Assembly: GCA_963710175.1 (NCBI GenBank)
Contig: CAVPZC010000001.1
Location: 744,001 to 808,000, forward strand
Source of the DNA: Phormidesmis sp963710175
GTDB taxonomy: Bacteria; Cyanobacteriota; Cyanobacteriia; Phormidesmidales; Phormidesmidaceae
DNA: 64,000 nucleotides
Reading direction: 5' to 3'
Below the pieces are notes generated by a model. The model made no database searches, was not told the origin of the DNA, and saw only the letters and a program-made list of their open reading frames with translations. The position numbers were made by a program, and so were the translations under genes. Positions 8,658 through 16,508 of the stretch are shown here, piece by piece; positions within the stretch are counted from its first letter, which is position 1, and every line of letters begins with the position of its first letter.

Positions 8658-9533
8658 ATGGCGACCACTCAATCAGAAAAGCGACCGACTCCCGACGAAA
8701 TTCCGGGCCAAAAGCTACCTTATCCAGCGAGTCAGGAAGATATGACGCCTGCTCCTGACAGCGATCTTTCCAACTACAAAGCTGCTGGTAAGCTAACAGG
8801 CAAGATCGCTATTATCACTGGTGGAGATTCGGGTATTGGTCGGGCTGTGGCGATCGCCTATGCTATGGAAGGTGCCAACGTCGCTATTTTGTACAACGTC
8901 AATGACGCCGACGCCGAGAAAACTAAGTCCATGGTCGAAGAGCGCGGCGGTCAGTGCTTACCCATCAAAATGGATGTGCGTAAACCCGAAGAGTGCGAAG
9001 ACGCCGTACAAAAAACTATCGACAAGTTTGGTCAGCTCAATGTTTTAGTGAACAACGCCGCCTTCCAGATGGTGCAGAAGGACTTAGCCGAGCTGACTAT
9101 CAAGCAGTTTCACGAAACTGTGGAAACCAACGTGTTTGGCTATTTCCATATGTTTAAGGCCGCCTTACCTCATCTCAAGGAAGGCGACGTAATTATCAAC
9201 ACCGGCTCTATCGTTGGCAAAATGGGCAAAGGAATGCTGGTAGACTACGCTACTAGCAAAGGCGCTATTCACGCGCTAACTAAGTCTCTAGCTCAAAACC
9301 TAGCCGACCAGAAAATCCGGGTGAATGCCGTTGTGCCTGGCCCGGTATGGACGCCGAATATTCCAGCAACCATGCCGATAGAGAAAGTCGATCAGTACGA
9401 TACCGACAACGCCATGGGCCGCGCCGGGCAGCCCGAGGAGCTTGCGCCTGCCTACGTTTTCTTAGCGGCTGAAGACAGTAGCTTTATGACTGGCGCACTG
9501 GTCGATGTAACTGGCGGACAGCTTTCTAGCTAG
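8658..9533 (+). CDS. SDR-family oxidoreductase with N-terminal extension, YghA/GSP39-like (291 aa)
   Basis: An NAD(P)-dependent short-chain dehydrogenase. The first 40 residues (PGQKLPYPASQEDMTPAPDS) form the extension typical of the E. coli YghA and Bacillus general-stress-protein-39 subgroup. The cofactor motif TGGDSGIGRA follows at about residues 54-63, then NNAAF, catalytic Ser in NTGSIVG and Tyr/Lys in DYATSKGA. The C terminus, MTGALVDVTGGQLSS, is also of this subgroup. The substrate is unknown; family members respond to general or oxidative stress. Confidence 0.9.
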   Translation: MATTQSEKRPTPDEIPGQKLPYPASQEDMTPAPDSDLSNYKAAGKLTGKIAIITGGDSGIGRAVAIAYAMEGANVAILYNVNDADAEKTKSMVEERGGQCLPIKMDVRKPEECEDAVQKTIDKFGQLNVLVNNAAFQMVQKDLAELTIKQFHETVETNVFGYFHMFKAALPHLKEGDVIINTGSIVGKMGKGMLVDYATSKGAIHALTKSLAQNLADQKIRVNAVVPGPVWTPNIPATMPIEKVDQYDTDNAMGRAGQPEELAPAYVFLAAEDSSFMTGALVDVTGGQLSS

Positions 9534-9540
9534 GTTCTCT

Positions 9541-9732
9541 CTAAGTATCTTTGTCGACTTTGGGCACTACGTCGGGACGAGCTTTGTCTTCCCAGCCGAC
9601 CGGGCGCTTAGAGTTATACCAGGCAATAGAACCAATGCCGACAGCAGCGGCAAAGCCAACTACCCCGACAATAGTCAAAACTAGAGAGTACGGGAGGGTA
9701 TCTGCTACAGCTGCTTGCATCAGTACATTCAT
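9541..9732 (-). CDS. Small single-helix thylakoid-type protein, possibly Psb35 (63 aa)
   Basis: One hydrophobic helix (about residues 15-38, YSLVLTIVGVVGFAAAVGIG) is followed by WYNSKRPVGWEDKARPDVVP and a short charged tail. This helix plus W-Y-N-S-K-R-P-x-G-W-E-D pattern is what I associate with the cyanobacterial PSII assembly protein Psb35, which stabilises the CP47 module and Hlips. The match is from memory and not proven. The start is the ATG at 9732, with TTGAGG upstream; an internal Met five codons on is an alternative. The gene is convergent with the SDR (7-bp gap) and divergent from topoisomerase IB. Confidence 0.65.
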   Translation of the reverse strand: MNVLMQAAVADTLPYSLVLTIVGVVGFAAAVGIGSIAWYNSKRPVGWEDKARPDVVPKVDKDT

Positions 9733-9818
9733 GCTTCAAATGCCTCAAATAGAAGAAATAATATCCTCTACAATACCAGGCGAGCTCCCTGAGCGTCGCA
9801 AAAAACGGACAGTGAGGC

Positions 9819-10865
9819 ATGCCAGCCAATCCTGAAAAAACCGCTGTCGCCGCTGGGCTGCGATATGTTCACGACGAAATGCCGGGTATTCGCCGTCAGC
9901 GCTGTGGCAGGGGCTTTAGCTATATTGTGCCGAGTGGCGATCGCCTATCGCCCTCTCCAGAACGTGATCGGATCGAATCGCTTGTCATTCCCCCTAACTG
10001 GGAAGACGTGTGGATTTGCCAAAATCCGAACGGTCACTTGCAGGCAACCGGACGCGACGCTAAAGGCCGCAAGCAATACCGCTATCACCCTGACTGGAAT
10101 AAGTTTCGCAATCTGCAAAAGTTTGACCGAATGGTGCCTTTTGGACTGACTCTGCCTACGGTCCGTGAGCAGACCCAGGCTGATTTAGAGTTGACCGGCC
10201 TGTCTCGCCGGAAGGTGACAGCAGCCGTTGTGCAGCTGCTAGATCGCACCTTGATCCGGGTGGGCAATGTGGAATATGCCAAGCAGAATAAGTCTTATGG
10301 GCTGACAACGCTGCGTGACCGCCACGTTGAGTTCGATAAAGGCGAGGTCAATTTTCACTTTAAAGGTAAAAGCGGCGTCGAGCACGAGATTAAAGTTGAA
10401 GATCCTAAGCTGGCTAAGGTAGTGCGTCGCTGTCGCGATATTCCCGGTTATGAGCTGTTTCAGTATTATGACGACGAAGGCGATCGCCAAACTGTCGATT
10501 CTGGCGATGTCAATGGCTATCTCAAAAGCGTTACCGGTGAAGACTTCACCGCCAAAGACTTTCGCACCTGGGCCGGGACAACTGTTGCTACCGACACCCT
10601 TCACCAGCTCGGGGAATGGACCCAAGAAACGGAAGCCAAACGCAATATCGTCGCCGCTATCAAAGCTGCCGCAGCCCAGCTGGGCAACCGCCCGGCTACC
10701 TGCCGCAAGTACTACGTCCATCCGACGATTCCAGAGAACTACCTGGCTGGCGACCTGATCAAGCAGCTGATGGAGGCTCAACAGCAGGCCTTGACCGACC
10801 CCGCCTACGCGGATTGGCTTGATCAGCGAGAAAAAGCTGTTCTCAGCATCTTAGAGTCGCTTTAG
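9819..10865 (+). CDS. DNA topoisomerase IB (348 aa)
   Basis: A eukaryotic/poxvirus-type topoisomerase that relaxes DNA through a 3'-phosphotyrosyl intermediate. Visible signatures are VIPPNWEDVWIC and RDAKGRKQYRYHPDW in the N-terminal domain, LIRVGNVEYAKQNKSYGLTT in the catalytic core, KDFRTWAGT with the second catalytic Arg, and the active-site segment CRKYYVHP with Tyr299 in the usual position. The length fits the bacterial family. It overlaps nothing and starts 87 bp from the divergent Psb35-like gene. Topo IB is an accessory gene in bacteria and often sits in stress islands. Confidence 0.93.
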   Translation: MPANPEKTAVAAGLRYVHDEMPGIRRQRCGRGFSYIVPSGDRLSPSPERDRIESLVIPPNWEDVWICQNPNGHLQATGRDAKGRKQYRYHPDWNKFRNLQKFDRMVPFGLTLPTVREQTQADLELTGLSRRKVTAAVVQLLDRTLIRVGNVEYAKQNKSYGLTTLRDRHVEFDKGEVNFHFKGKSGVEHEIKVEDPKLAKVVRRCRDIPGYELFQYYDDEGDRQTVDSGDVNGYLKSVTGEDFTAKDFRTWAGTTVATDTLHQLGEWTQETEAKRNIVAAIKAAAAQLGNRPATCRKYYVHPTIPENYLAGDLIKQLMEAQQQALTDPAYADWLDQREKAVLSILESL

Positions 10866-10874
10866 CCCGTCTAA

Positions 10875-10949
10875 ACTATGGCGTGATGGACTATGGCGTG
10901 ATGGACTGTGGCGTGATGGACTGTGGCGTGATGGGCTATGGCGCGATGG
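10875..10949. repeat. Five tandem copies of a 15-bp unit
   Basis: Units at 10875, 10890, 10905, 10920 and 10935 follow ACTRTGGCGTGATGG with one to three substitutions. The fifth unit (10935-10949) contains the stop codon and last codons of the minus-strand kinase gene, so the array appears to have grown from, or into, that gene end. It fills the gap between the convergent topo IB and kinase genes. Confidence 0.9.
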
Positions 10950-12228
10950 GAAGCTCGATAGTAAAAGTGGTTCCCTTACCGACTTCAGACGTACAGTTTA
11001 AGCTGCCGTCGTGTTTTTCTCGAATGATTTGATGGGCGATCGCCAGGCCAAGTCCGGTGCCTTTACCCACTTGCTTGGTTGTAAAGCCCTGCTCGAAAAT
11101 TCGACTTTTAATGGCTTCGGGTATACCTTTGCCATTGTCGCCGATGTGAACGATAATTCTTTCGGCGTTTACCTCGGTGCGAATTGTGATCTGATTGGGG
11201 GCTGCTGCCACGGCCCGAAAGCTTCGACCTTCGTTTGCTTCCTCAAGCGCATCGATTCCATTGGCAATCAGGTTCATAAAAACCTGATTGAGCTGACCTG
11301 GGAAACAATTGACTTCAGGCAGTTCGCTATACGCCCTGATAACTTCAATGGTGGGCCGTAGGGCAGTTGACTTAAGGCGGTGCTGGAGAATCAAAAGAGT
11401 GCTGTCAATGCCGTCATGTAAGTTAAAGAAAACCTTATCTTCGGCATCTGTACGCGAAAAGGTGCGCAGGCTAGTGCTGATGTGACAAATTCGATCAGTA
11501 CCCATTTTCAGTGAATCAATTAGTTGGGGTAAATCTTCTCGGATGAAGTCAAGCTCGATCTTCTTGCAGGCTTCTTTGAATTCATCAGGCGGTCGGGGAC
11601 AATGCTGCTGATATAGATCGATGAGCCAGAGCAGGTCTTTTACGTAAGTATCAACATGCTGAATATTTCCTTGAACGAATCCGATGGGGTTGTTGATTTC
11701 ATGGGCGATACCCGAAATCAGGTTGCCAAGTGCAGACATTTTTTCGCTATTGACCAACTGTAGCTGAGAGGCTTCGAGCTGCTTCATCGCCTGACGCAAC
11801 TTGGCAGTCCGCTGTTCAACCTGTTGCTCCAGAGTTTTAGACAGGCGACGCAGTTGAATATGCGTTTTAGCTCTGGCGAGTACCTCGGTGGCTTGGAAGG
11901 GCTTCGTGATGTAGTCTACCGCGCCGAGTTCAAAGCCCTTGATCTTGCTGCTGGCATCGGAGAGCGCCGTCATGAAGATTATAGGGATATCCTGTGTCTC
12001 TGGATTGGCCTTTAATCGACGGCACACCTCAAATCCGTCGATCCCCGGCATCATCACATCGAGTAGGATTAGGTCAGGCAGCCCTAGCTGTAGCTGCTTC
12101 AGGGCGCGTTCACCGCTGGTAGCGATCGCAATTACAAACCCATAGTCACTGAGTACATCAGAAATGACAGATAGGTTAGAAGGCGTATCGTCAACAATTA
12201 AAATTTGTTCTAAGCTTGAAGAAGCCAT
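10936..12228 (-). CDS. Response regulator-histidine kinase fusion (430 aa)
   Basis: Residues 8-125 form a receiver domain (ILIVDDTPSN, acceptor Asp57 in LLDVMMPG). A coiled coil at about 130-160 follows, then a dimerisation/phosphoacceptor region with SGIAHEINNPIGFVQGN carrying the phosphorylatable His. The HATPase core shows N-box LIANGIDAL, G1 HIGDNGKGIP and G2 GKGTGLGLAIAHQ. No membrane segments are present, so it acts in the cytosol, probably receiving phosphate through REC and signalling through the kinase. It lies 134 bp downstream of the membrane hybrid kinase on the same strand and may form a pair with it. Confidence 0.93.
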   Translation of the reverse strand: MASSSLEQILIVDDTPSNLSVISDVLSDYGFVIAIATSGERALKQLQLGLPDLILLDVMMPGIDGFEVCRRLKANPETQDIPIIFMTALSDASSKIKGFELGAVDYITKPFQATEVLARAKTHIQLRRLSKTLEQQVEQRTAKLRQAMKQLEASQLQLVNSEKMSALGNLISGIAHEINNPIGFVQGNIQHVDTYVKDLLWLIDLYQQHCPRPPDEFKEACKKIELDFIREDLPQLIDSLKMGTDRICHISTSLRTFSRTDAEDKVFFNLHDGIDSTLLILQHRLKSTALRPTIEVIRAYSELPEVNCFPGQLNQVFMNLIANGIDALEEANEGRSFRAVAAAPNQITIRTEVNAERIIVHIGDNGKGIPEAIKSRIFEQGFTTKQVGKGTGLGLAIAHQIIREKHDGSLNCTSEVGKGTTFTIELPIAP

Positions 12229-12362
12229 AGTTTCAATCCCTAGAAATTAGAGGATTTAGAGAAGAACCAGAGACTGAACGAGAGAGAAAAGTGGGATCGT
12301 TTGCAGGACTTAGGACGAGTTAGCTTCATCGGCCCACCAGTGGCGTTAACAGTTGAGAATCC

Positions 12363-15074
12363 TCAACGGATATGCTGCTCCAGCAAGCTTTCTAGCTTGT
12401 CTACATCAAAAGTTTCGGCCAGGTGAACGGCTTTTCTCACAAAAGGCTTACAGATAGAATCTGCCCCGTCAATCTGGCTCAGATCCTGCACCATTTGCTT
12501 GATTAATCCTCTTTGAACCAAACCGAGTAAGTGTTGCAGGTCTTCCTGGCTGGGAATGTTCGCTGCGGTACTCAGATCGGCTGATAAGGGCGTGTCATGG
12601 ATGTCGGCTCCAGATAGCGCGTCATCTGATTGATACTTCCAGGTGAGATTTAGCTGCTCCTGAAGTGCTTTCATAAGCTTGTCAAACTGTAATGGCTTAG
12701 TCAAAAAGTCATCTCCTCCGGCCTGAATGCTCATTTGGCAATCCAGTTCGGCGACAGATGCAGAGGAAACAATCACCTTGAGGTGTTTCAGGGCCACCGA
12801 GCCGCGAATTTGGCGCAGCATCTCAAAGCCGTCCATCACTGGCATCGCCAAGTCGGTGATAACTAAGTCAATCTCCAGTGCCTCGCTGGCTTTGGCTAAT
12901 CCCACCTGCCCATCTTCAGCCTCAATCATGCGGAAACCGAGCGGCTCTAAAAGATTGACCAGAACCGAACGATTTTCCCATCGATCATCCACTATCAAAA
13001 GGGTGCGTGGCTCTCCTTCGTAGCCTGTAATCTTTTGATCAGCGCTGTTCAACGTTTTTTGTACCCAATCGGTAACAACCGGAAACTCAGCTTCAAAGAA
13101 GAACGTACTGCCCTCTCCCAGACTGCTCTCCACCTGAAGCTCGCTACCGAGGAGCTGAATAATTTTTGTGCTGATGGCCAGACCTAATCCTGTCCCTTCG
13201 ACCTGACGCGATCGCTCACCCACCTGCTCAAACGGCTTAAAAATATTCTCCATTTCTTTAGGCGCAATGCCTACCCCAGTATCGGTGATCGCGAACCGAA
13301 TTCTGGTATGGCTGTCACTGCGCTCAATTTGCCTAACCTCAAAGCTGACAGAGCCTTGATCGGTAAACTTAACCGCATTCCCCAATAGATTGATTAGAAC
13401 CTGGCGCAGGCGCTTCTCATCGGCGGCGATCCCCTCAGGCAGCGCCTCATCACTGCTATAGACGAAGGCTAAGTCCCTGCTCTCGGCCCGAATCTGGCAA
13501 ATTTCGACAACCCCTTGCAAAAAGGAAGGGAGATGAAAAGCATTGGGATTAAGCTCTAGCTTACGCGCTTCGATTTTAGACAAGTCCAAAACGTCGTTGA
13601 TCAGCGTCAGCAGATGAGAACCACAGTGATGAACGATTTCAATCCCGCGCTTTTCTTTTTCGCCCCAACCCTTCGAGCGCGAAAGAATCTGGGCATAGCC
13701 CAAAATTCCGTTGAGCGGGGTGCGCAGCTCATGGCTCATATTCGCCAAAAACTCACTTTTAGCCTGGTTAGCACTATCTGCTTTATGCTTAGCCTGCTCT
13801 AGTTCGGTAGTCCGTTCGGTCACCCTTTGCTCTAGCTCAGTTAAAAGGCTACGATTTTCTTTAAAGGTCTGGGATACGGTTTCAAACCAGGGACGCCAGC
13901 TCAGTGGAATTGAGGGGATTGCTGCGGTTTCTCCTTTATTTTGCTTTTCGATAAACTGTACAAGCTGCTCTGCTGGATAAATAAATTCTCTGCGGGTCAC
14001 TAAGGTCGTAATCCCCAACACCAGCGCGATCGCTGGCAGCAATAGGAGAAAGCCTTCGCCTGAATCAAAGAGAGAATCGAGGATAACTGCTTTTCTGGGT
14101 ATGAGCAAAACAGTCTTCCAGGGCACATTATCTAGCGACTGGTAAATAAACAGGTAGGAGCCCGCTTTATGCACCGTGTTTGGCGATGCTCGAACAATGC
14201 TATCAAGCGTAATGCCTTCAGGGAGGGCGTCTTTTGCCACTTTGACAGCTTCGTCAGAAGACTTGACTAAGTCAGGATGTGCTAGCAAATGATTGTAGCG
14301 ATCAATGACAAACATCGTCGTTCCGCGATCATCGCTGTCGGCGACGAAGCTAGTCAAGGCATCCAGCGTTAGATCGAGAGAGACGGTGCCAAAAAACTCG
14401 TCGCGGTCATAAATAGGCGTAGCCAGGGTGACCATCAGTCCTTGGCCGGCTTCGTCAATATAGGGCTTAGTCCAAAACCGCTCACGCGCCGGGTTGTTTT
14501 CTGGCCGTCCTAGCTCATAAAAATCTAAAGTAAGAGTAGAGGGTTGCATGCCAGTCTCAGCAGAGGGAAACCAGGGTGCAAGGCTTATGAAGCTATTCTT
14601 AGAGGTGTAATAAACCCAGGCCACGTTCGGTAGGCTGTGGAACAGCGCCTCAAATTTTGGATTGAGGCTCCAAGCCATCTCTAAATCTCGATAAAAATCA
14701 GTAGGGCGATTATCGATTGACCCGAATCCAATAATATTGCTGAGTTTTTCGCTGCCGTCAGGCGCTGCTAATACGTCCAGGTTATAGCTCCCCCCATCGG
14801 CGGTGAACGAGTCGAAGAATGGAGAGTCTTTAGGGCGAGTAGGATTTGTGACGAGAAAAGCCTGAGCTTGAATTTGCAGGCCATCAATCTGGTCTGTAGC
14901 GCTCTTGAGCCAGTAATCCAGGTTGAGCGTCCGTTTTTCGAAGAGATATTCGAGTTGGGATATGTTGTTTTTGTACTGAGCATCAAATCTTAGGTAAAAC
15001 AGCCCGGAAGAGGCGATCACCACAAATGAAAAGGTCGCAAAGATGATTTGGTTATATCGTTTAAAGAAACTCAT
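12363..15074 (-). CDS. Membrane hybrid sensor histidine kinase with Cache-like sensor (903 aa)
   Basis: A first helix (residues 9-27) and a second (about 340-362, LLLLPAIALVLGITTLV) flank a periplasmic region of about 300 residues with Cache-type features (GQGLMVTLATPIYDRDEFFG; LFIYQSLDNVPWKTVL). A coiled coil then leads to HisKA (FLANMSHELRTPLNGILG), HATPase (LLGNAVKFT, DTGVGIAP, GTGLGLAIS) and a receiver domain (LLIVDDRWEN, acceptor in ITDLAMPVMDG). About 100 residues follow without a recognised domain. It should sense a small ligand outside the membrane and phosphorylate its own receiver or a partner such as the adjacent REC-kinase. Confidence 0.93.
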   Translation of the reverse strand: MSFFKRYNQIIFATFSFVVIASSGLFYLRFDAQYKNNISQLEYLFEKRTLNLDYWLKSATDQIDGLQIQAQAFLVTNPTRPKDSPFFDSFTADGGSYNLDVLAAPDGSEKLSNIIGFGSIDNRPTDFYRDLEMAWSLNPKFEALFHSLPNVAWVYYTSKNSFISLAPWFPSAETGMQPSTLTLDFYELGRPENNPARERFWTKPYIDEAGQGLMVTLATPIYDRDEFFGTVSLDLTLDALTSFVADSDDRGTTMFVIDRYNHLLAHPDLVKSSDEAVKVAKDALPEGITLDSIVRASPNTVHKAGSYLFIYQSLDNVPWKTVLLIPRKAVILDSLFDSGEGFLLLLPAIALVLGITTLVTRREFIYPAEQLVQFIEKQNKGETAAIPSIPLSWRPWFETVSQTFKENRSLLTELEQRVTERTTELEQAKHKADSANQAKSEFLANMSHELRTPLNGILGYAQILSRSKGWGEKEKRGIEIVHHCGSHLLTLINDVLDLSKIEARKLELNPNAFHLPSFLQGVVEICQIRAESRDLAFVYSSDEALPEGIAADEKRLRQVLINLLGNAVKFTDQGSVSFEVRQIERSDSHTRIRFAITDTGVGIAPKEMENIFKPFEQVGERSRQVEGTGLGLAISTKIIQLLGSELQVESSLGEGSTFFFEAEFPVVTDWVQKTLNSADQKITGYEGEPRTLLIVDDRWENRSVLVNLLEPLGFRMIEAEDGQVGLAKASEALEIDLVITDLAMPVMDGFEMLRQIRGSVALKHLKVIVSSASVAELDCQMSIQAGGDDFLTKPLQFDKLMKALQEQLNLTWKYQSDDALSGADIHDTPLSADLSTAANIPSQEDLQHLLGLVQRGLIKQMVQDLSQIDGADSICKPFVRKAVHLAETFDVDKLESLLEQHIR

Positions 15075-15139
15075 GGTTTAAGTCCCGCCAGTGCTCAGTA
15101 AGGCCATTCAACTGCTGAAAAAAGGTTCTGACTAGCAGA

Positions 15140-15244
15140 TACAGCAAAGCGCGGATGCATTCGCGCTTTGCGGAGCGCTTTGCCTGTTGCTATACATGGC
15201 TTACAGTCAGTAATGCTGCATGAAGCAAAGTGCCGGAAGCTATA
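15140..15244. repeat. Dispersed 105-bp double-hairpin element, copy A
   Basis: Degenerate end TACAGC at 15140 and intact end GCTATA at 15239-15244. Hairpin 1 is GCAAAGCGCG/CGCGCTTTGC (15144-15171) with loop GATGCATT. Hairpin 2 pairs GCGCTTTGC with GCAAAGTGC across a long internal region. It is about 96% identical to copy B at 32236; two of the differences are a compensatory pair in stem 1. Confidence 0.9.
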
Positions 15245-15414
15245 ATCATCCGAAAAAGCTTATTTTCAATCATTCCCGAAACATATAGGCCAAGCGCAAA
15301 AACGGCTGGTGCATCTTTCATGCGCCAGCCAGCTTGAAGCGGAATTGATTTGCTAGCCGACCGTATCAGGTCACGCTAGGGCGCACAGATTTCTGGGAGA
15401 TCAGCGTGCTTTGG

Positions 15415-15437
15415 CAAGCGATCGCTTGATTTTTTTG
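15415..15437 (+). other. HIP1-centred palindrome with T run (terminator-like)
   Basis: CAAGCGATCGCTTG is a 14-bp perfect palindrome built on the HIP1 octamer, followed by A and seven T (15431-15437). Its polarity fits termination on the plus strand, although no plus-strand gene precedes it. With no loop it is a poor RNA hairpin, so function is uncertain. Confidence 0.4.
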
Positions 15438-15450
15438 AAGACTCGCTGCG

Positions 15451-16383
15451 CTAAAGACGTATCCAACCCACCGGCTGACGATTTGGGTCAACTGCAATCC
15501 CTTGAATGATCTCCGCTAGAATCTGCCAGGACTCTACCAGTCTTGGCCCCGGTCGGTTGAAATACTGATTGCCGTCGGTGATGTATACCCGGCTATGTTT
15601 GACTGCCTTTAGCTGAGCCCATTCAGGGCGGCCAGCCATTTCTTCAGTCGCCTGACGAGTCTGCGCCAGATCGTAGCCGCAGGGCATGACGACAATAATG
15701 TCTGGGTCAGCCGCCGCCAAATCATCCCAGCTCATCCAGTCCGAATGAGCCCCCGCTTTACCCAGGCAGTCTGTTCCGCCGGCCAAACTCACCAGCTCCG
15801 GCACCCAGTTGCCCGCTGCCATCAGCGGCTCAGTCCACTCGATGCAGACTACTTTCGGACGCGAACCGGCTGCCTCTACCGGCTGTATCCGCGCTTCAAC
15901 TCGCTCGATGATAGAGGTCGAAACTGTTTTGCTTTCTTCTGAACCGACTAGCGCTGCCGCAACTCGACTCATATCGGACCACACATCTGCTAGGCTCTGA
16001 GGCTGTAGCGATACGATCTGAATTGCTTTACCGGCGGGAATCAGTGTAGTGATCGCTGCTTCTACCTCGCTCAGGCTAACGGCGCACACCTCACACTGAG
16101 CCTGTGTAATGATATGCGTCGGCTTCAAGTCTGCCAGTACTTCGGTCTTCACCCGGTATACGCTCAGTGCCGATGCCAGCAGCTCGCTCACCCGCGTATG
16201 AATTTCTTCGCTGCTGCCCACCGGGTCAAACTTGGGCTCGGTGCAAACAGGGAGATCAAGAACGGCCTTGGGGAAGTCACACTCGTGCGATCGCCCCACC
16301 AAATACTCGCCATAGCCCAGCGCCGCCACAATCTCAGTTGCACTCGGAATCAAAGACACTATCCGCAAATCATCCGACTTCAT
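15451..16383 (-). CDS. BtuF-like cobalamin/siderophore-binding-fold protein without signal peptide (310 aa)
   Basis: The fold of class III periplasmic binding proteins is indicated by RIVSLIPSATEIVAALGY at the N terminus, the paired lobes joined by a long helix, and late motifs DIIVVMPCGYDL and RVYITDGNQYFNRPGPRLVE. These are typical of BtuF-type cobalamin-binding proteins. No signal peptide precedes them, so unlike BtuF it probably stays in the cytosol, and no ABC transporter genes are nearby. The Cys-containing segment AQCEVCAV is characteristic of this soluble subgroup. The ligand is unproven. Confidence 0.82.
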   Translation of the reverse strand: MKSDDLRIVSLIPSATEIVAALGYGEYLVGRSHECDFPKAVLDLPVCTEPKFDPVGSSEEIHTRVSELLASALSVYRVKTEVLADLKPTHIITQAQCEVCAVSLSEVEAAITTLIPAGKAIQIVSLQPQSLADVWSDMSRVAAALVGSEESKTVSTSIIERVEARIQPVEAAGSRPKVVCIEWTEPLMAAGNWVPELVSLAGGTDCLGKAGAHSDWMSWDDLAAADPDIIVVMPCGYDLAQTRQATEEMAGRPEWAQLKAVKHSRVYITDGNQYFNRPGPRLVESWQILAEIIQGIAVDPNRQPVGWIRL

Positions 16384-16508
16384 CGCGCCACCCTTACAAA
16401 ACTCAATCGCTCATACAGACTTACCGACACTCTCCGGGCACAATAACCCCAATTGTCTTCCCCTTTCTCCCTTTTTTTGCTCTCTGTGAATCGTACGCCA
16501 ACCACGCT

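Larger units (their letters stand above)
15075..15450. other. Intergenic region with a 105-bp dispersed element and a HIP1 palindrome
   Basis: No gene is seen. The region carries copy A of the dispersed hairpin element (15140-15244) and, at the right end, the palindrome CAAGCGATCGCTTG (15415-15428) followed by seven T on the plus strand. The promoter of the hybrid kinase must lie between 15075 and the element or inside it. Confidence 0.6.

Noticed and set aside
16167..16508. An N-terminal extension of the soluble kinase frame.
   Set aside because: It is antisense to the BtuF-like gene, rich in Pro, Ser and His, and unlike any kinase input domain. The ATG at 16509 is preferred.
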